The translations under genes were made by a program, and so were the position numbers. 64,000 nucleotides of DNA from Prevotella sp. E9-3. Lineage in GTDB: Bacteria; Bacteroidota; Bacteroidia; Bacteroidales; Bacteroidaceae. This document shows, piece after piece, positions 8,347 through 16,371 of this stretch. The stretch spans positions 2,108,001-2,172,000 of the forward strand of contig NZ_CP091786.1 of assembly GCF_022024015.1 (NCBI RefSeq), read 5' to 3'. Under the pieces are notes generated by a model. That model had not been told where the DNA came from, did not search any database, and saw only the letters and a program-made list of their open reading frames with translations. Position 1 is the first letter of the stretch; each line of letters begins with the position of its first letter.

Positions 8347-9162
8347 ATGATTAACAACCTATTCGACATTAACGGAAACGTTACAGTTATTACCGGTGGA
8401 ACAGGCGTCTTGGGCCGCACCATAGCAAAGTATCTGGCCCTGAATGGAGCCAAAGTAATTATTCTGGGACGCAAAGAGGAAATTGGCAAAGAAATAGTTG
8501 ACGATATCCAGAAGAACGGTGGTGTATGCGAATTTTTGAAGACAGACGTGATGAATGCTCAATTGGTGCAGGACAACTGCGACTACATAGTAGAGAAATA
8601 CGGCCATATTGACACATTGCTCAACGCTGCCGGCGGTAATATGCCTGGAGCCACCATCGGTCCCGACAAGACCTTTTTCGATCTCGATGCCGAACAGTTT
8701 TCACGTGTTTTAGAGTTAAATCTTACAGGCACAGTGATTCCTACCCAAATATTCCTTAAGCCAATGGCTAAACAGGGAAAAGGCTCAATCATTAATTTCT
8801 CATCAATGGCAGCCTTCCGTCCTATGACACGCGTTTGTGGCTATGCCGCCGCCAAAGCCGGCATCAGCAACTTTACCGCTTACATGGCTACGGAATGCGC
8901 CAAGAAATTTGGCGAAGGTATCCGTGTAAATGCCATAGCCCCAGGCTTTTTCATTACCGAGCAGAACCGTTCACTACTCACCAATCCCGACGGTTCTTAC
9001 ACCCAGCGCGGCCAAGATGTGATACGTCAGACTCCTTTTGGACGCATGGGCGAACCTGAAGAGCTCTGTGGCACCATTCATTACTTAATGTCTGATGCCT
9101 CAAAATTCGTAACAGGAACGGTTGCAGTAGTCGATGGAGGCTTCAATGTGTTTGCCATGTAA
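8347..9162 (+). CDS. SDR oxidoreductase, probable D-mannonate oxidoreductase
   Basis: A 271-residue classical short-chain dehydrogenase. The nucleotide-binding motif is TGGTGVLGRTIA, followed by NAAGG (about residue 95). The catalytic Ser-Tyr-Lys lies in INFSSMAAF and GYAAAKAG, and the C-terminal strand is VTGTVAVVDGGF. Directly downstream of uxuA, it most likely reduces fructuronate to mannonate, as non-orthologous SDR enzymes do in many Bacteroidetes in place of UxuB. The fold is certain; the substrate is inferred from its position. Confidence 0.85.
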   Translation: MINNLFDINGNVTVITGGTGVLGRTIAKYLALNGAKVIILGRKEEIGKEIVDDIQKNGGVCEFLKTDVMNAQLVQDNCDYIVEKYGHIDTLLNAAGGNMPGATIGPDKTFFDLDAEQFSRVLELNLTGTVIPTQIFLKPMAKQGKGSIINFSSMAAFRPMTRVCGYAAAKAGISNFTAYMATECAKKFGEGIRVNAIAPGFFITEQNRSLLTNPDGSYTQRGQDVIRQTPFGRMGEPEELCGTIHYLMSDASKFVTGTVAVVDGGFNVFAM

Positions 9163-9274
9163 GCAACTTTTTGGGGAGGCAAAGGAAAAACGAATGTCAC
9201 TGACTATAAGCAGAATATGAATTGTTTTTTCATTTTTTAATAAGTAGGTGATACACAATATCACTTATTCTTTG

Positions 9275-9283
9275 TAACTTTGC
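9275..9283 (+). promoter_or_regulatory. -7 box of pgi
   Basis: TAACTTTGC fits TAnnTTTG and lies 40 bp before the pgi ATG. The 161-bp spacer upstream of pgi is AT-rich and holds nothing else recognisable. Confidence 0.55.
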
Positions 9284-9323
9284 GCCACAAAAAAAACGAC
9301 ATTTTAACATCAATAGAAAAAAA

Positions 9324-10679
9324 ATGAAGAACATTAGTCTTGACATTACAAAGGCATCCTGCTTTCTGAAAGAGGGTGCTGTAGCTGCGTTTGAACCATG
9401 TGTGAAGGCCGCTCAAGAATCTCTTGAGAATGGCACCTGCCCAGGAAACGACTTTTTGGGATGGTTGCATCTGCCTTCATCTATCACCCCTGCATTCCTT
9501 GATGAGATTGAAGCAACAGCAAAAGTACTCCGCGAGAATTGTGAGGCTATCGTTGTAGCAGGCATAGGTGGTAGCTATCTGGGCGCTCGTGCCGTGATTG
9601 AAGCACTGAGCAATTCGTTCAACTGGCTCATTCAGGACAAGAACAATCCTACCATTCTCTTTGCAGGTAATAACATCGGCGAAGATTATCTGTTCGAACT
9701 TACCGAATACCTGAAAGGAAAGAAATTTGGCGTCATCAATATTTCTAAGAGTGGTACCACCACCGAAACCGCTCTTACCTTCCGTCTGCTGAAGAAGCAG
9801 TGCGAAGCTCAGCGCGGCAAGGAAGAAGCGAAGAAAGTTATTGTGGCTGTAACCGATGCTAAGCGCGGTGCTGCACGTACCTGTGCCGACAAGGAAGGCT
9901 ACAAGAGTTTCATCATTCCCGACAATGTAGGTGGTCGTTTCTCTGTTCTTACTCCTGTAGGACTTCTGCCCATTGCCTGCGCCGGATTCGACGTAAAGGC
10001 TTTGGTGGCTGGTGCTCAGGAAATGGAGAAGGCTTGCGGCAAGGATGTTCCCTTCGAGCAGAATCTGGCTGCACAATATGCAGCTGTACGCAACGGTCTG
10101 TATCAGAGCGGCAAGAAGATTGAGATTATGGTGAACTATCAGCCCAAGTTGCACTTCTTCTCTGAGTGGTGGAAACAACTCTACGGCGAGTCTGAGGGTA
10201 AGGATGGTAAGGGAATCTTCCCTGCCAGTGTTGACTTTACCACCGACCTGCACTCTATGGGGCAATGGATTCAGGAAGGCGAGCGCACCATCTTCGAGAC
10301 TGTTATCTCTGTAGAGAAACCCGAAAAGAAATTGCTCTTCCCTGAGGATGAGGAGAACCTGGATGGTCTGAACTTCCTGGCTGGCAAGCGTGTGGACGAA
10401 GTAAACAAGATGGCCGAACTGGGCACTCGTCTGGCTCACGTAGATGGCGGTGTACCCAATATGCGTATCTGCGTTCCTCAGCTCAACGAATACTACATCG
10501 GTCAGCTCATCTATTTCTTTGAAATAGCCTGCGGCATCAGCGGCAATATCCTTCAGGTGAATCCCTTCAATCAGCCTGGCGTTGAGGCCTATAAGAAGAA
10601 CATGTTCGCTCTTCTTGAGAAACCCGGCTACGAAGCTGAAACAAAGGCTATCAAGGAGCGCCTGAACAAGGAGAAATAA
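9324..10679 (+). CDS. pgi: Glucose-6-phosphate isomerase
   Basis: Interconverts glucose-6-phosphate and fructose-6-phosphate. The 451-residue length matches the shorter PGI form found in Bacteroidetes and Firmicutes. Sugar-phosphate binding motifs [15 protein letters not shown] (about residues 73-87) and [11 protein letters not shown] are clear, followed by [11 protein letters not shown] and the C-terminal region [16 protein letters not shown] with the catalytic lysine. It has its own promoter. The HAD phosphatase gene follows after 43 bp. Confidence 0.96.
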   Translation: MKNISLDITKASCFLKEGAVAAFEPCVKAAQESLENGTCPGNDFLGWLHLPSSITPAFLDEIEATAKVLRENCEAIVVAGIGGSYLGARAVIEALSNSFNWLIQDKNNPTILFAGNNIGEDYLFELTEYLKGKKFGVINISKSGTTTETALTFRLLKKQCEAQRGKEEAKKVIVAVTDAKRGAARTCADKEGYKSFIIPDNVGGRFSVLTPVGLLPIACAGFDVKALVAGAQEMEKACGKDVPFEQNLAAQYAAVRNGLYQSGKKIEIMVNYQPKLHFFSEWWKQLYGESEGKDGKGIFPASVDFTTDLHSMGQWIQEGERTIFETVISVEKPEKKLLFPEDEENLDGLNFLAGKRVDEVNKMAELGTRLAHVDGGVPNMRICVPQLNEYYIGQLIYFFEIACGISGNILQVNPFNQPGVEAYKKNMFALLEKPGYEAETKAIKERLNKEK

Positions 10680-10722
10680 ATAATCTCTATTTCGCAGATT
10701 AACAGATTAAACGACCTTTGAA

Positions 10723-11460
10723 TTGAAAGAAATTATTCAACAATATTTAGAGAAATACGGCTTTGAGGCATTATGCCCCAAAGCCGTGCTCTTTGATATG
10801 GATGGCGTATTGTACGATTCCATGCCCAATCATGCCGTAGCCTGGCAACGCTCAATGGCCACGTTTGGCATAGAGATGACTGCCAGCGATGCCTATGCAA
10901 CCGAAGGTGCAAGAGGAGTAGATACCATTCGCATGATGGTAAAAAAGCAACAAGGAAGAGACATCGACGAGCAGGAAGCCCAGCGTATGTATGATGAAAA
11001 GACACGCCAATTCCATTTAATGCCCGAGGCCCCGATAATGCCTGGAGTTTTGGAACTAATGAAACAGATAAAGGATTGCGGACTTCAGATTGGAGTAGTA
11101 ACAGGAAGCGGCCAACGCCCTTTGATTCAACGTCTTCTGAACGACTTTAAAAATTACTTGGCCGAAGAGCACATTACCACAGCCTACGATGTCAAACGCG
11201 GTAAACCCAATCCAGACCCTTATCTGGCCGGATTGAAGAAAGCTGGAAACTTAAAGTCCTATGAAGCAATAGTAGTAGAGAATGCTCCTCTGGGCGTTAG
11301 AGCCGGTGTTGCAGCAAAAATCTTTACTGTAGCAGTTAACACAGGCCCCCTACCCGATGAATCTCTTATCAAAGAAGGTGCAAACCTATTGTTTGCCGAT
11401 ATGCCATCGTTCAACCTTCAATGGAATCATTTATTTCATCAAATATATGACCTTCGGTAA
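10723..11460 (+). CDS. HAD-superfamily hydrolase, beta-phosphoglucomutase-like (TTG start)
   Basis: A 245-residue HAD phosphatase or phosphomutase. Motif I is LFDMDGVLYDS, motif II VVTGSG, motif III the lysine in KRGKPNPDPY, and motif IV VVENAPLGVRAG. The frame has a stop at 10708 and its first ATG lies inside motif I, so translation must begin upstream; the TTG at 10723 is the best candidate. The substrate is unknown, though the position after pgi suggests a sugar phosphate. Its last 50 bp overlap tail-to-tail with the DUF4738 lipoprotein gene on the other strand. Confidence 0.87.
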   Translation: MKEIIQQYLEKYGFEALCPKAVLFDMDGVLYDSMPNHAVAWQRSMATFGIEMTASDAYATEGARGVDTIRMMVKKQQGRDIDEQEAQRMYDEKTRQFHLMPEAPIMPGVLELMKQIKDCGLQIGVVTGSGQRPLIQRLLNDFKNYLAEEHITTAYDVKRGKPNPDPYLAGLKKAGNLKSYEAIVVENAPLGVRAGVAAKIFTVAVNTGPLPDESLIKEGANLLFADMPSFNLQWNHLFHQIYDLR

Positions 11461-11965
11461 TGCGTAAGCCTCCCTGCCGGTCTATAAAGAGATCGAGTGG
11501 AATAAACTCGTCTTCACTGCCGGGACGGCTTATGGCTACGCCGAATTTCAAACATCCGTTTTCAACATTCTGGAAAATAATATTTTCCAAATATCCGTTC
11601 TTTCGGAAATCACTATCAAGATAAGAGGTAAACGATTCCTTAGTAAATACCTGTTTAAAAAATATAGAACTATCAGTACGCTGAACAGTAATCGTAACCT
11701 GATTGTCAATATATTGCTGTCCTATTTCATCAGTCAGCACAGGCAACGATTCGTTAGCCGTCCTATTAGTAGATATAGCATAGAAGGCATTCAGCCATTT
11801 TGTATCAGTATGCCGTAAGTCATTGTTCAATCGAATAGGATCCTTGGGTTGTTCAGGTACATACTTGGCTACAATAATATCGTCACTTTTCTTTTTTTCT
11901 TTGCACGAAACAGTTCCAAAAACAAGCATTCCTGCAGCCAGGCATAAGGGGAAAATAGATTTCAT
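11411..11965 (-). CDS. DUF4738-type lipoprotein
   Basis: A 184-residue probable lipoprotein. A signal peptide ends in a lipobox, VFGTVSCKEKKK, with Cys21 as the likely lipidated residue. The mature part (VPEQPKDPIRLNN, VKVFTKESF-like and YLDSDFRKNGYLENI segments) resembles the Bacteroidales DUF4738 family, for which no function is known. It has its own promoter with both boxes. Its 3' end overlaps the convergent HAD gene by 50 bp and no terminator lies between them. Confidence 0.75.
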   Translation of the reverse strand: MKSIFPLCLAAGMLVFGTVSCKEKKKSDDIIVAKYVPEQPKDPIRLNNDLRHTDTKWLNAFYAISTNRTANESLPVLTDEIGQQYIDNQVTITVQRTDSSIFFKQVFTKESFTSYLDSDFRKNGYLENIIFQNVENGCLKFGVAISRPGSEDEFIPLDLFIDRQGGLRITEGHIFDEINDSIEG

Positions 11966-11994
11966 TTTCTTCGTTTTAATATGTTTTTAGGACA

Positions 11995-12026
11995 CAAAGT
12001 TACAAATAATCTTTGAGCCAAACAAA
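11995..12026 (-). promoter_or_regulatory. Promoter of the DUF4738 lipoprotein gene
   Basis: Minus-strand -7 box TAACTTTG (11995-12002) and -33 TTTG (12023-12026), 20 bp apart, 30 bp upstream of the ATG. Confidence 0.55.
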
Positions 12027-12094
12027 TAAAATCTTTTATTTCTATTTGAAACGAAATAGAGAATACTTATCCATTCTCCACAAAAATAAGAAAA

Positions 12095-12123
12095 AACGCC
12101 TGCCACTTTTCGCAGCAGACGTT
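12095..12123 (-). terminator. Intrinsic terminator of the DUF4890 gene
   Basis: Minus-strand hairpin AACGTCTGC / GCAGGCGTT (9 pairs, one G-U in RNA) followed by TTTTTTCTT. It lies about 100 bp past the stop of the DUF4890 gene. Confidence 0.7.
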
Positions 12124-12226
12124 GTATATCCATCAAATCTTTTTACGAGCATTTCTACCCATTGAGATAATAGGTTCACTTACCTATTTTCAAAACATTA
12201 TGTTAACCTAAATCACTTTAAACAAT

Positions 12227-12682
12227 TTATCTTCTGTGCATCATTTTCTTCCGATCATTCTCGTAGGCAGAGAATTGCTCTTCAGTCAGAATGCCTTTCA
12301 ATTCTGAGTTGTAAGCATCCATTTTCGCGCGCATTTTTTCAAAATCTCCTTTGCGGAATTCTCTGTGAAAATTCTTCTGCTTGTCCTTATTCAAAACACT
12401 ATCCTTTTCAATGCGCTCCCGCTTTCCAGGATTCATTCCCTGAGGATGACGCCCATGCTCGCCACGTGGTCTTGCCATTAAGTCGGCATATTTAGTGTTT
12501 AGTTCTGTCAACTTAGCTTTCTGCTCGTCGGTCAGCGAATAACGTTGAGCCATACGCTCCGTACGATGCTGAATCATCTCACCTTTAGTTGGTTGTTTAC
12601 GTTCAGAACTATTATCATCCTGTGCTATTGCTCCTGCTGCTGCAAAAAGAGCTACTGTCATAGCGACTATAAACTTTTTCAT
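12227..12682 (-). CDS. DUF4890 / Spy-like periplasmic protein
   Basis: A 151-residue exported protein. A signal peptide (MKKFIVAMTVALFAAAGAIAQ) is followed by a highly charged helical mature part. LTDEQKAKLTELNTKYADLM and ILTEEQFSAYENDRKKM resemble the LTxxQ repeats of Spy/CpxP envelope chaperones and match the Bacteroidales DUF4890 family. The middle is His/Arg/Gly-rich (RGEHGRHPQG). The likely role is an envelope-stress or chaperone-like protein, by family resemblance only. The 305-bp region upstream contains tandem repeats. Confidence 0.75.
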   Translation of the reverse strand: MKKFIVAMTVALFAAAGAIAQDDNSSERKQPTKGEMIQHRTERMAQRYSLTDEQKAKLTELNTKYADLMARPRGEHGRHPQGMNPGKRERIEKDSVLNKDKQKNFHREFRKGDFEKMRAKMDAYNSELKGILTEEQFSAYENDRKKMMHRR

Positions 12683-12879
12683 AATTGTACGCTCAAATTA
12701 GTTGTTTTAATATCAGTTTATTATTTATTTTAAGTTGCAACTATTAGTTTGATGCAATTACAAAGAAAAAGTTTAATCCTTGGTAGAAATAAATATCTAT
12801 TTAAAGAAATATGTTACCTATTTAACCTTTATTCACACATAACCTTTTTACCGCAACTCAATACATCTTATAGCGAAAC

Positions 12880-12967
12880 GTACTGGCAATTATACCGAAA
12901 GGTACTGGCAATTATACCGAAAGGTACTAGCAATTGTGCCGCAACTGAATGGCAATTGCGGTATAGA
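12880..12967. repeat. 22-bp tandem repeats between the DUF4890 and TonB-receptor genes
   Basis: Two identical 22-bp units (12880-12901 and 12902-12923), each GTACTGGCAATT followed by ATACCGAAAG, are joined to a third diverged unit (12924-12945, 17 of 22 matching). A fourth degenerate stretch contains GGCAATT and an inverted CGGTATA (12959-12965). The rest of the 305-bp gap (12683-12987) is AT-rich and holds no recognisable gene or clear promoter. The repeats could be regulator-binding sites for the DUF4890 gene or part of the 3' UTR of the signalling operon. Confidence 0.7.
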
Positions 12968-12987
12968 ATGAATACTGTTATGGTATT

Positions 12988-15549
12988 TTAGAGTCGCACC
13001 CCTATGCTGCCCATGACCCAACGCCCTTTCTGCGGAATCAGATTGGTGTTCATGCCACTACGATAATAGTGGGTACCAAACAAATTGTGAACATTCAGAC
13101 CGAAGGTAACAGGACCTAGTGTATAGTCTCCGCCGATATTGACAATGACACGTGCCGGCATTTCTTTGTGCATAATCAACTCACTGGCAGTAGCCTTGGC
13201 GCTGTTCATGGCTTCCTCAGCTTCTTTATACATACCCTTAGACGAATAGGTAATGGCACTAAGCAGACTGCCCGATGTTTGAACAGCTTTCACTAAATCT
13301 GTGTTGTAGGATGTCTGCTTGCCTTCAAACAACAGATGAGTATGAAGTTTCAACCTAGGTGTAAACTGCCATCCAAGCACGGCATTCGACATAATGGCAG
13401 GAGTGTTGTTATTGGCATCTAGATTGATAGAAGTAAGAGATTTCAAATCATCAGGCAGTCCAAAGTCCATCAGGTTGGCCCTGAAGGTATTGGTCCACGT
13501 AAAGTTCCAATCCGCCGTGAACTTTGGCTGTTTGTAGCTAGCCATTAATTCTACGCCACAAGTGTAGTTTTTACTTACATTCTCGTAATCAAGAATACTG
13601 GTAAGAATCAGATTGGATGCACGATTATAGAATCCGTTAATTTCAAAATTCAATCCTTTCGTCCAATTGGTACCAGCAAAGGAAAGTTGGATGGAGTGTA
13701 CTCTCTCAGGCGAAAGATTCAAAGCATCGTAATTAACGCTATGACCGCTACCACTACCCGTCTGCTGACTGCCACTTGCCAGCATGAGCGTTGACAACAG
13801 ATTGGCCTTGCGATAGATATATGGGGCATCAACGAACGACTTTGAATAGCTCAGTTTGATGTTCCATTTTGGACGCAACATGATGAGGGCCACACGGGGC
13901 GAAAGCTCGCGAATCTTGGTGTTGTCGTAGCGAATTTTATGATCGTAACGAATGCCAGCATTAAGAATCAGCGAATGCCACTGGTGTTTCAACTGCAAAT
14001 AGGTATTGGTACTGTACTCCCTACCCGTTCCTTCATTACGAAGTATGGGTTCTTCAGGGAAAGTTCGTTCAAAATCATAGCCTATCTGATAGCGGTTGTC
14101 ATCGAGCTTGAAATAGGCATATTCAGCACCAAAACCAATATTTCCCTTATGGTCGTCACCTAAACGGTACGAATAGTTTCCTTTCAGCTGTGCGCCATAA
14201 TCCTGTTCCTGACCATTCACATAGCGATAAATGCCGCCATATTCTTCAAATATCTTGGTCATCTGCTCGGGCAGTGAGAGTACCAGTCCCAAGGTGGGCA
14301 TCGGCTCATCGTTGATTACCTGATAGCGTGTGAGGTCGGACCTATCATAGGTAACAGCAGCTTTCCATTGTACATTGAACATTGACCATTGATAGGTAAG
14401 GTCGGCATGACGGGAGGAAACGCTGAAACCAGGTTTCAGTCCGTTGAAGGTGCGATATCGGTCGTAATCATATGAAAGGGCCATGGATGCCACGGTGAAA
14501 GGAGCGGCCACCTGCGAGAAGTGGGCATCGTACATGAACTGTAACCCCCTATAGCCCAATTGCAGTCCGAAGTCGTAACTGGGATGATTGCCAATGTGCC
14601 CTATGCGAACGTGGTCAACGGGCATACCATACAGGCTTTCGTCTATACGACTGCGCTCGTTGGTAACATCGTACTTTTCTCCACTGCAATGATAGAGACT
14701 GCCCCATACAAGCATGTCAAGGTCAAAATAGTGCTTTCCCAGAATGGCGTCGGCCTTCACCTGTCCGTGGTTTCCTGCTGCTGCCATTGCTTGCAATCCG
14801 TCAATGTCGGCTCCTTTTTTGGTGATGATGTTTACAACTGCCGTCAAGGCCACTCCACCATAGAGCGAGGAAGCCGGTCCGCGCAGCACTTCAATCTGCT
14901 TTATCTTCTCCAGGGAAATGCTGAAGTCGGGTGCTGCCGTATTGGTGGCATAGCTGTTGAGCCGATGTCCATTGAGCATGACCAGTATTTTTTCCTGCGT
15001 ATTACTATATATGCCACGCATGGCAATGTTGATATCATCATCGCAGTCAATGATGTTCATGCCCGGCACATAGGCAGCCAACACCTCCTGCAGATTGCGG
15101 GCTCCACTGGTCTTTATCATCTCGGCCGTGATAAGTGTAGTGGGCACGGGCACCTCTGCCAGACTTTCTGCCTGACTGGAAGCTGTGGTAATGGTAGCCG
15201 TCATGCCAGCCTTTATATTTGCGATGATATCGGAAAAAGCCAAAGGGTCGTTAGAAGACGGACTATAGTATGGATTCTCCTGTAACATCATTGTGGCATA
15301 CCGTTCGGTCTGTTCTATGTCGAAACGTGCCAGATAGCTGAGCGCAATAAGTCGAAAGGCATTTTGGCGCATATTGCCATGAAACTGACCGAGGTGTGCA
15401 ATCAGTGCATCGCGCGCCTGCTCGATCCTACCTATCTGATAGTCGTTCTCGGCCTGTACATAGACTTCACGAATGGTGCTTTCGTCTTGGGCGTAGGCCG
15501 CCAAAGTACATTGAAGAAACAACAATAATATGTATATGCTCTTTCTCAT
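12988..15549 (-). CDS. TonB-dependent receptor with N-terminal helical (TPR-like) domain
   Basis: An 853-residue outer-membrane protein. A signal peptide ends near AAYAQ. Residues ~22-115 form a helical TPR-like stretch (AENDYQIGRIEQARDALIAHL) in place of the carboxypeptidase-like or STN domain common in Bacteroidetes receptors. The plug domain (~130-245) has VPVPTTLITAEMIKTSG, LQEVLAAYVPG and LRGPASSLYGG. The barrel fills the rest and ends in Leu rather than the usual aromatic residue. No SusD gene is adjacent. It overlaps the upstream kinase gene by 4 bp, so translation is coupled, which suggests it is part of the signalling system. The ligand is unknown. Confidence 0.85.
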   Translation of the reverse strand: MRKSIYILLLFLQCTLAAYAQDESTIREVYVQAENDYQIGRIEQARDALIAHLGQFHGNMRQNAFRLIALSYLARFDIEQTERYATMMLQENPYYSPSSNDPLAFSDIIANIKAGMTATITTASSQAESLAEVPVPTTLITAEMIKTSGARNLQEVLAAYVPGMNIIDCDDDINIAMRGIYSNTQEKILVMLNGHRLNSYATNTAAPDFSISLEKIKQIEVLRGPASSLYGGVALTAVVNIITKKGADIDGLQAMAAAGNHGQVKADAILGKHYFDLDMLVWGSLYHCSGEKYDVTNERSRIDESLYGMPVDHVRIGHIGNHPSYDFGLQLGYRGLQFMYDAHFSQVAAPFTVASMALSYDYDRYRTFNGLKPGFSVSSRHADLTYQWSMFNVQWKAAVTYDRSDLTRYQVINDEPMPTLGLVLSLPEQMTKIFEEYGGIYRYVNGQEQDYGAQLKGNYSYRLGDDHKGNIGFGAEYAYFKLDDNRYQIGYDFERTFPEEPILRNEGTGREYSTNTYLQLKHQWHSLILNAGIRYDHKIRYDNTKIRELSPRVALIMLRPKWNIKLSYSKSFVDAPYIYRKANLLSTLMLASGSQQTGSGSGHSVNYDALNLSPERVHSIQLSFAGTNWTKGLNFEINGFYNRASNLILTSILDYENVSKNYTCGVELMASYKQPKFTADWNFTWTNTFRANLMDFGLPDDLKSLTSINLDANNNTPAIMSNAVLGWQFTPRLKLHTHLLFEGKQTSYNTDLVKAVQTSGSLLSAITYSSKGMYKEAEEAMNSAKATASELIMHKEMPARVIVNIGGDYTLGPVTFGLNVHNLFGTHYYRSGMNTNLIPQKGRWVMGSIGVRL
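14365..14392 (-). repeat. CAATGT-type repeat tract inside the TonB-receptor gene
   Basis: On the plus strand, CCATTGTACATTGAACATTG continues as ACCATTGA: a run of imperfect 9-10-bp repeats of a type common between genes in Prevotella. Here it encodes part of the barrel (SMFNVQWKA). Confidence 0.45.
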
Positions 15550-16364
15550 ATTTCGAAAGGTATGGTAAAGGAGATAGTGGTTCCTACATTCTTGGTCGAT
15601 GTAAAGTCCACCTTTCCCTTGTGTTTGTTCTCTATAATATCACGAGTAATACTCATGCCGAGTCCTGTACCCTCACCTATAGGTTTGGTAGTAAAGAAAT
15701 TATCGAAAAGTCGTTTTTTCACCTCGTCGGTCATTCCTTCTCCATTGTCGGCAATACGGATGATAAGATTATTATCCTGAACGGCAACACTGATGCCAAT
15801 TTCCGGCGAATAGTTTCCGGCATTACTCTGCGACTTATTCCACACTGCATAGCATGCATTGTTCATCACGTTCAGTATAGCCCGGCTCAAATCTTGCGGA
15901 ATGACTTTTATCAGCGGCAGCCCGTCCTGATACTCTTCTCGTATGGTGACATTGAATCCCTGATGATTGGCCCTCATGGCATGATAGGCCAATCGAACAT
16001 ATTCTTTCACTATGTGTACGACATCGGTAGGCACATACTCATTCTCTTTTCCACGAGAAACAAGAAGTATGCCTTGAATGATGCTAACAGCACGTTCGCC
16101 ATTGTCCTCAATCTGCTTCAGGTTTTCTTTCAAACCGGTCACTATTTCGTTCAGGTCTTCACGGTCATCCTCTGTGAGACTGTCAGCATAGCCATCTACA
16201 ATGTCAATCAAATCGGCCAACAGATGCCCTGACATTTTCGAGAAATTAATGACAAAGTTCAACGGGTTCTGTATTTCGTGAGCAATGCCAGCACTCAGAA
16301 GTCCGAGCGATGCCAGTTTTTCCTGTTTCTGAAGTTGTAGCTTAAGTTGTTCAATCTCAGTCAT
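15546..16364 (-). CDS. Small soluble histidine kinase
   Basis: A 272-residue kinase core with no membrane helix and no recognised sensor domain, only a short N-terminal coiled coil (EIEQLKLQLQKQEKL). The H-box is AGIAHEIQNPLNF with phospho-acceptor His29. The ATPase part has the N-box NVMNNACYAV, G1 RIADNGEGM, F-box FDNFFTTK and G2 GEGTGLGMSI. With no own sensor, it probably takes its input from a partner. The upstream propeller protein (7 bp away) has a closely similar dimerisation segment (NFxINFSKMS in both) but lacks the histidine, so the two may heterodimerise. Confidence 0.93.
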   Translation of the reverse strand: MTEIEQLKLQLQKQEKLASLGLLSAGIAHEIQNPLNFVINFSKMSGHLLADLIDIVDGYADSLTEDDREDLNEIVTGLKENLKQIEDNGERAVSIIQGILLVSRGKENEYVPTDVVHIVKEYVRLAYHAMRANHQGFNVTIREEYQDGLPLIKVIPQDLSRAILNVMNNACYAVWNKSQSNAGNYSPEIGISVAVQDNNLIIRIADNGEGMTDEVKKRLFDNFFTTKPIGEGTGLGMSITRDIIENKHKGKVDFTSTKNVGTTISFTIPFEI

Positions 16365-16371
16365 ACTCTAA

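Noticed and set aside
9477..10439. A 320-codon open frame on the strand opposite pgi
   Set aside because: It lies wholly inside pgi, encodes no recognisable domain, and pgi has all its motifs and codon pattern on the other strand. It is a shadow frame.
12880..12967. CRISPR array
   Set aside because: The units are directly adjacent with no spacers between them, and no cas genes are present in the window.
12749..12991. An 80-codon plus-strand frame across the 22-bp repeats
   Set aside because: Its product is driven by the repeat (LAIIPKG-type units), has no promoter or homology that I recognise, and ends inside the TonB gene on the other strand.
14560..16232. Long plus-strand open frames (241 and 278 codons) opposite the TonB receptor and kinase genes
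   Set aside because: Cys- and His-rich translations with no family resemblance, fully covered by well-supported minus-strand genes.
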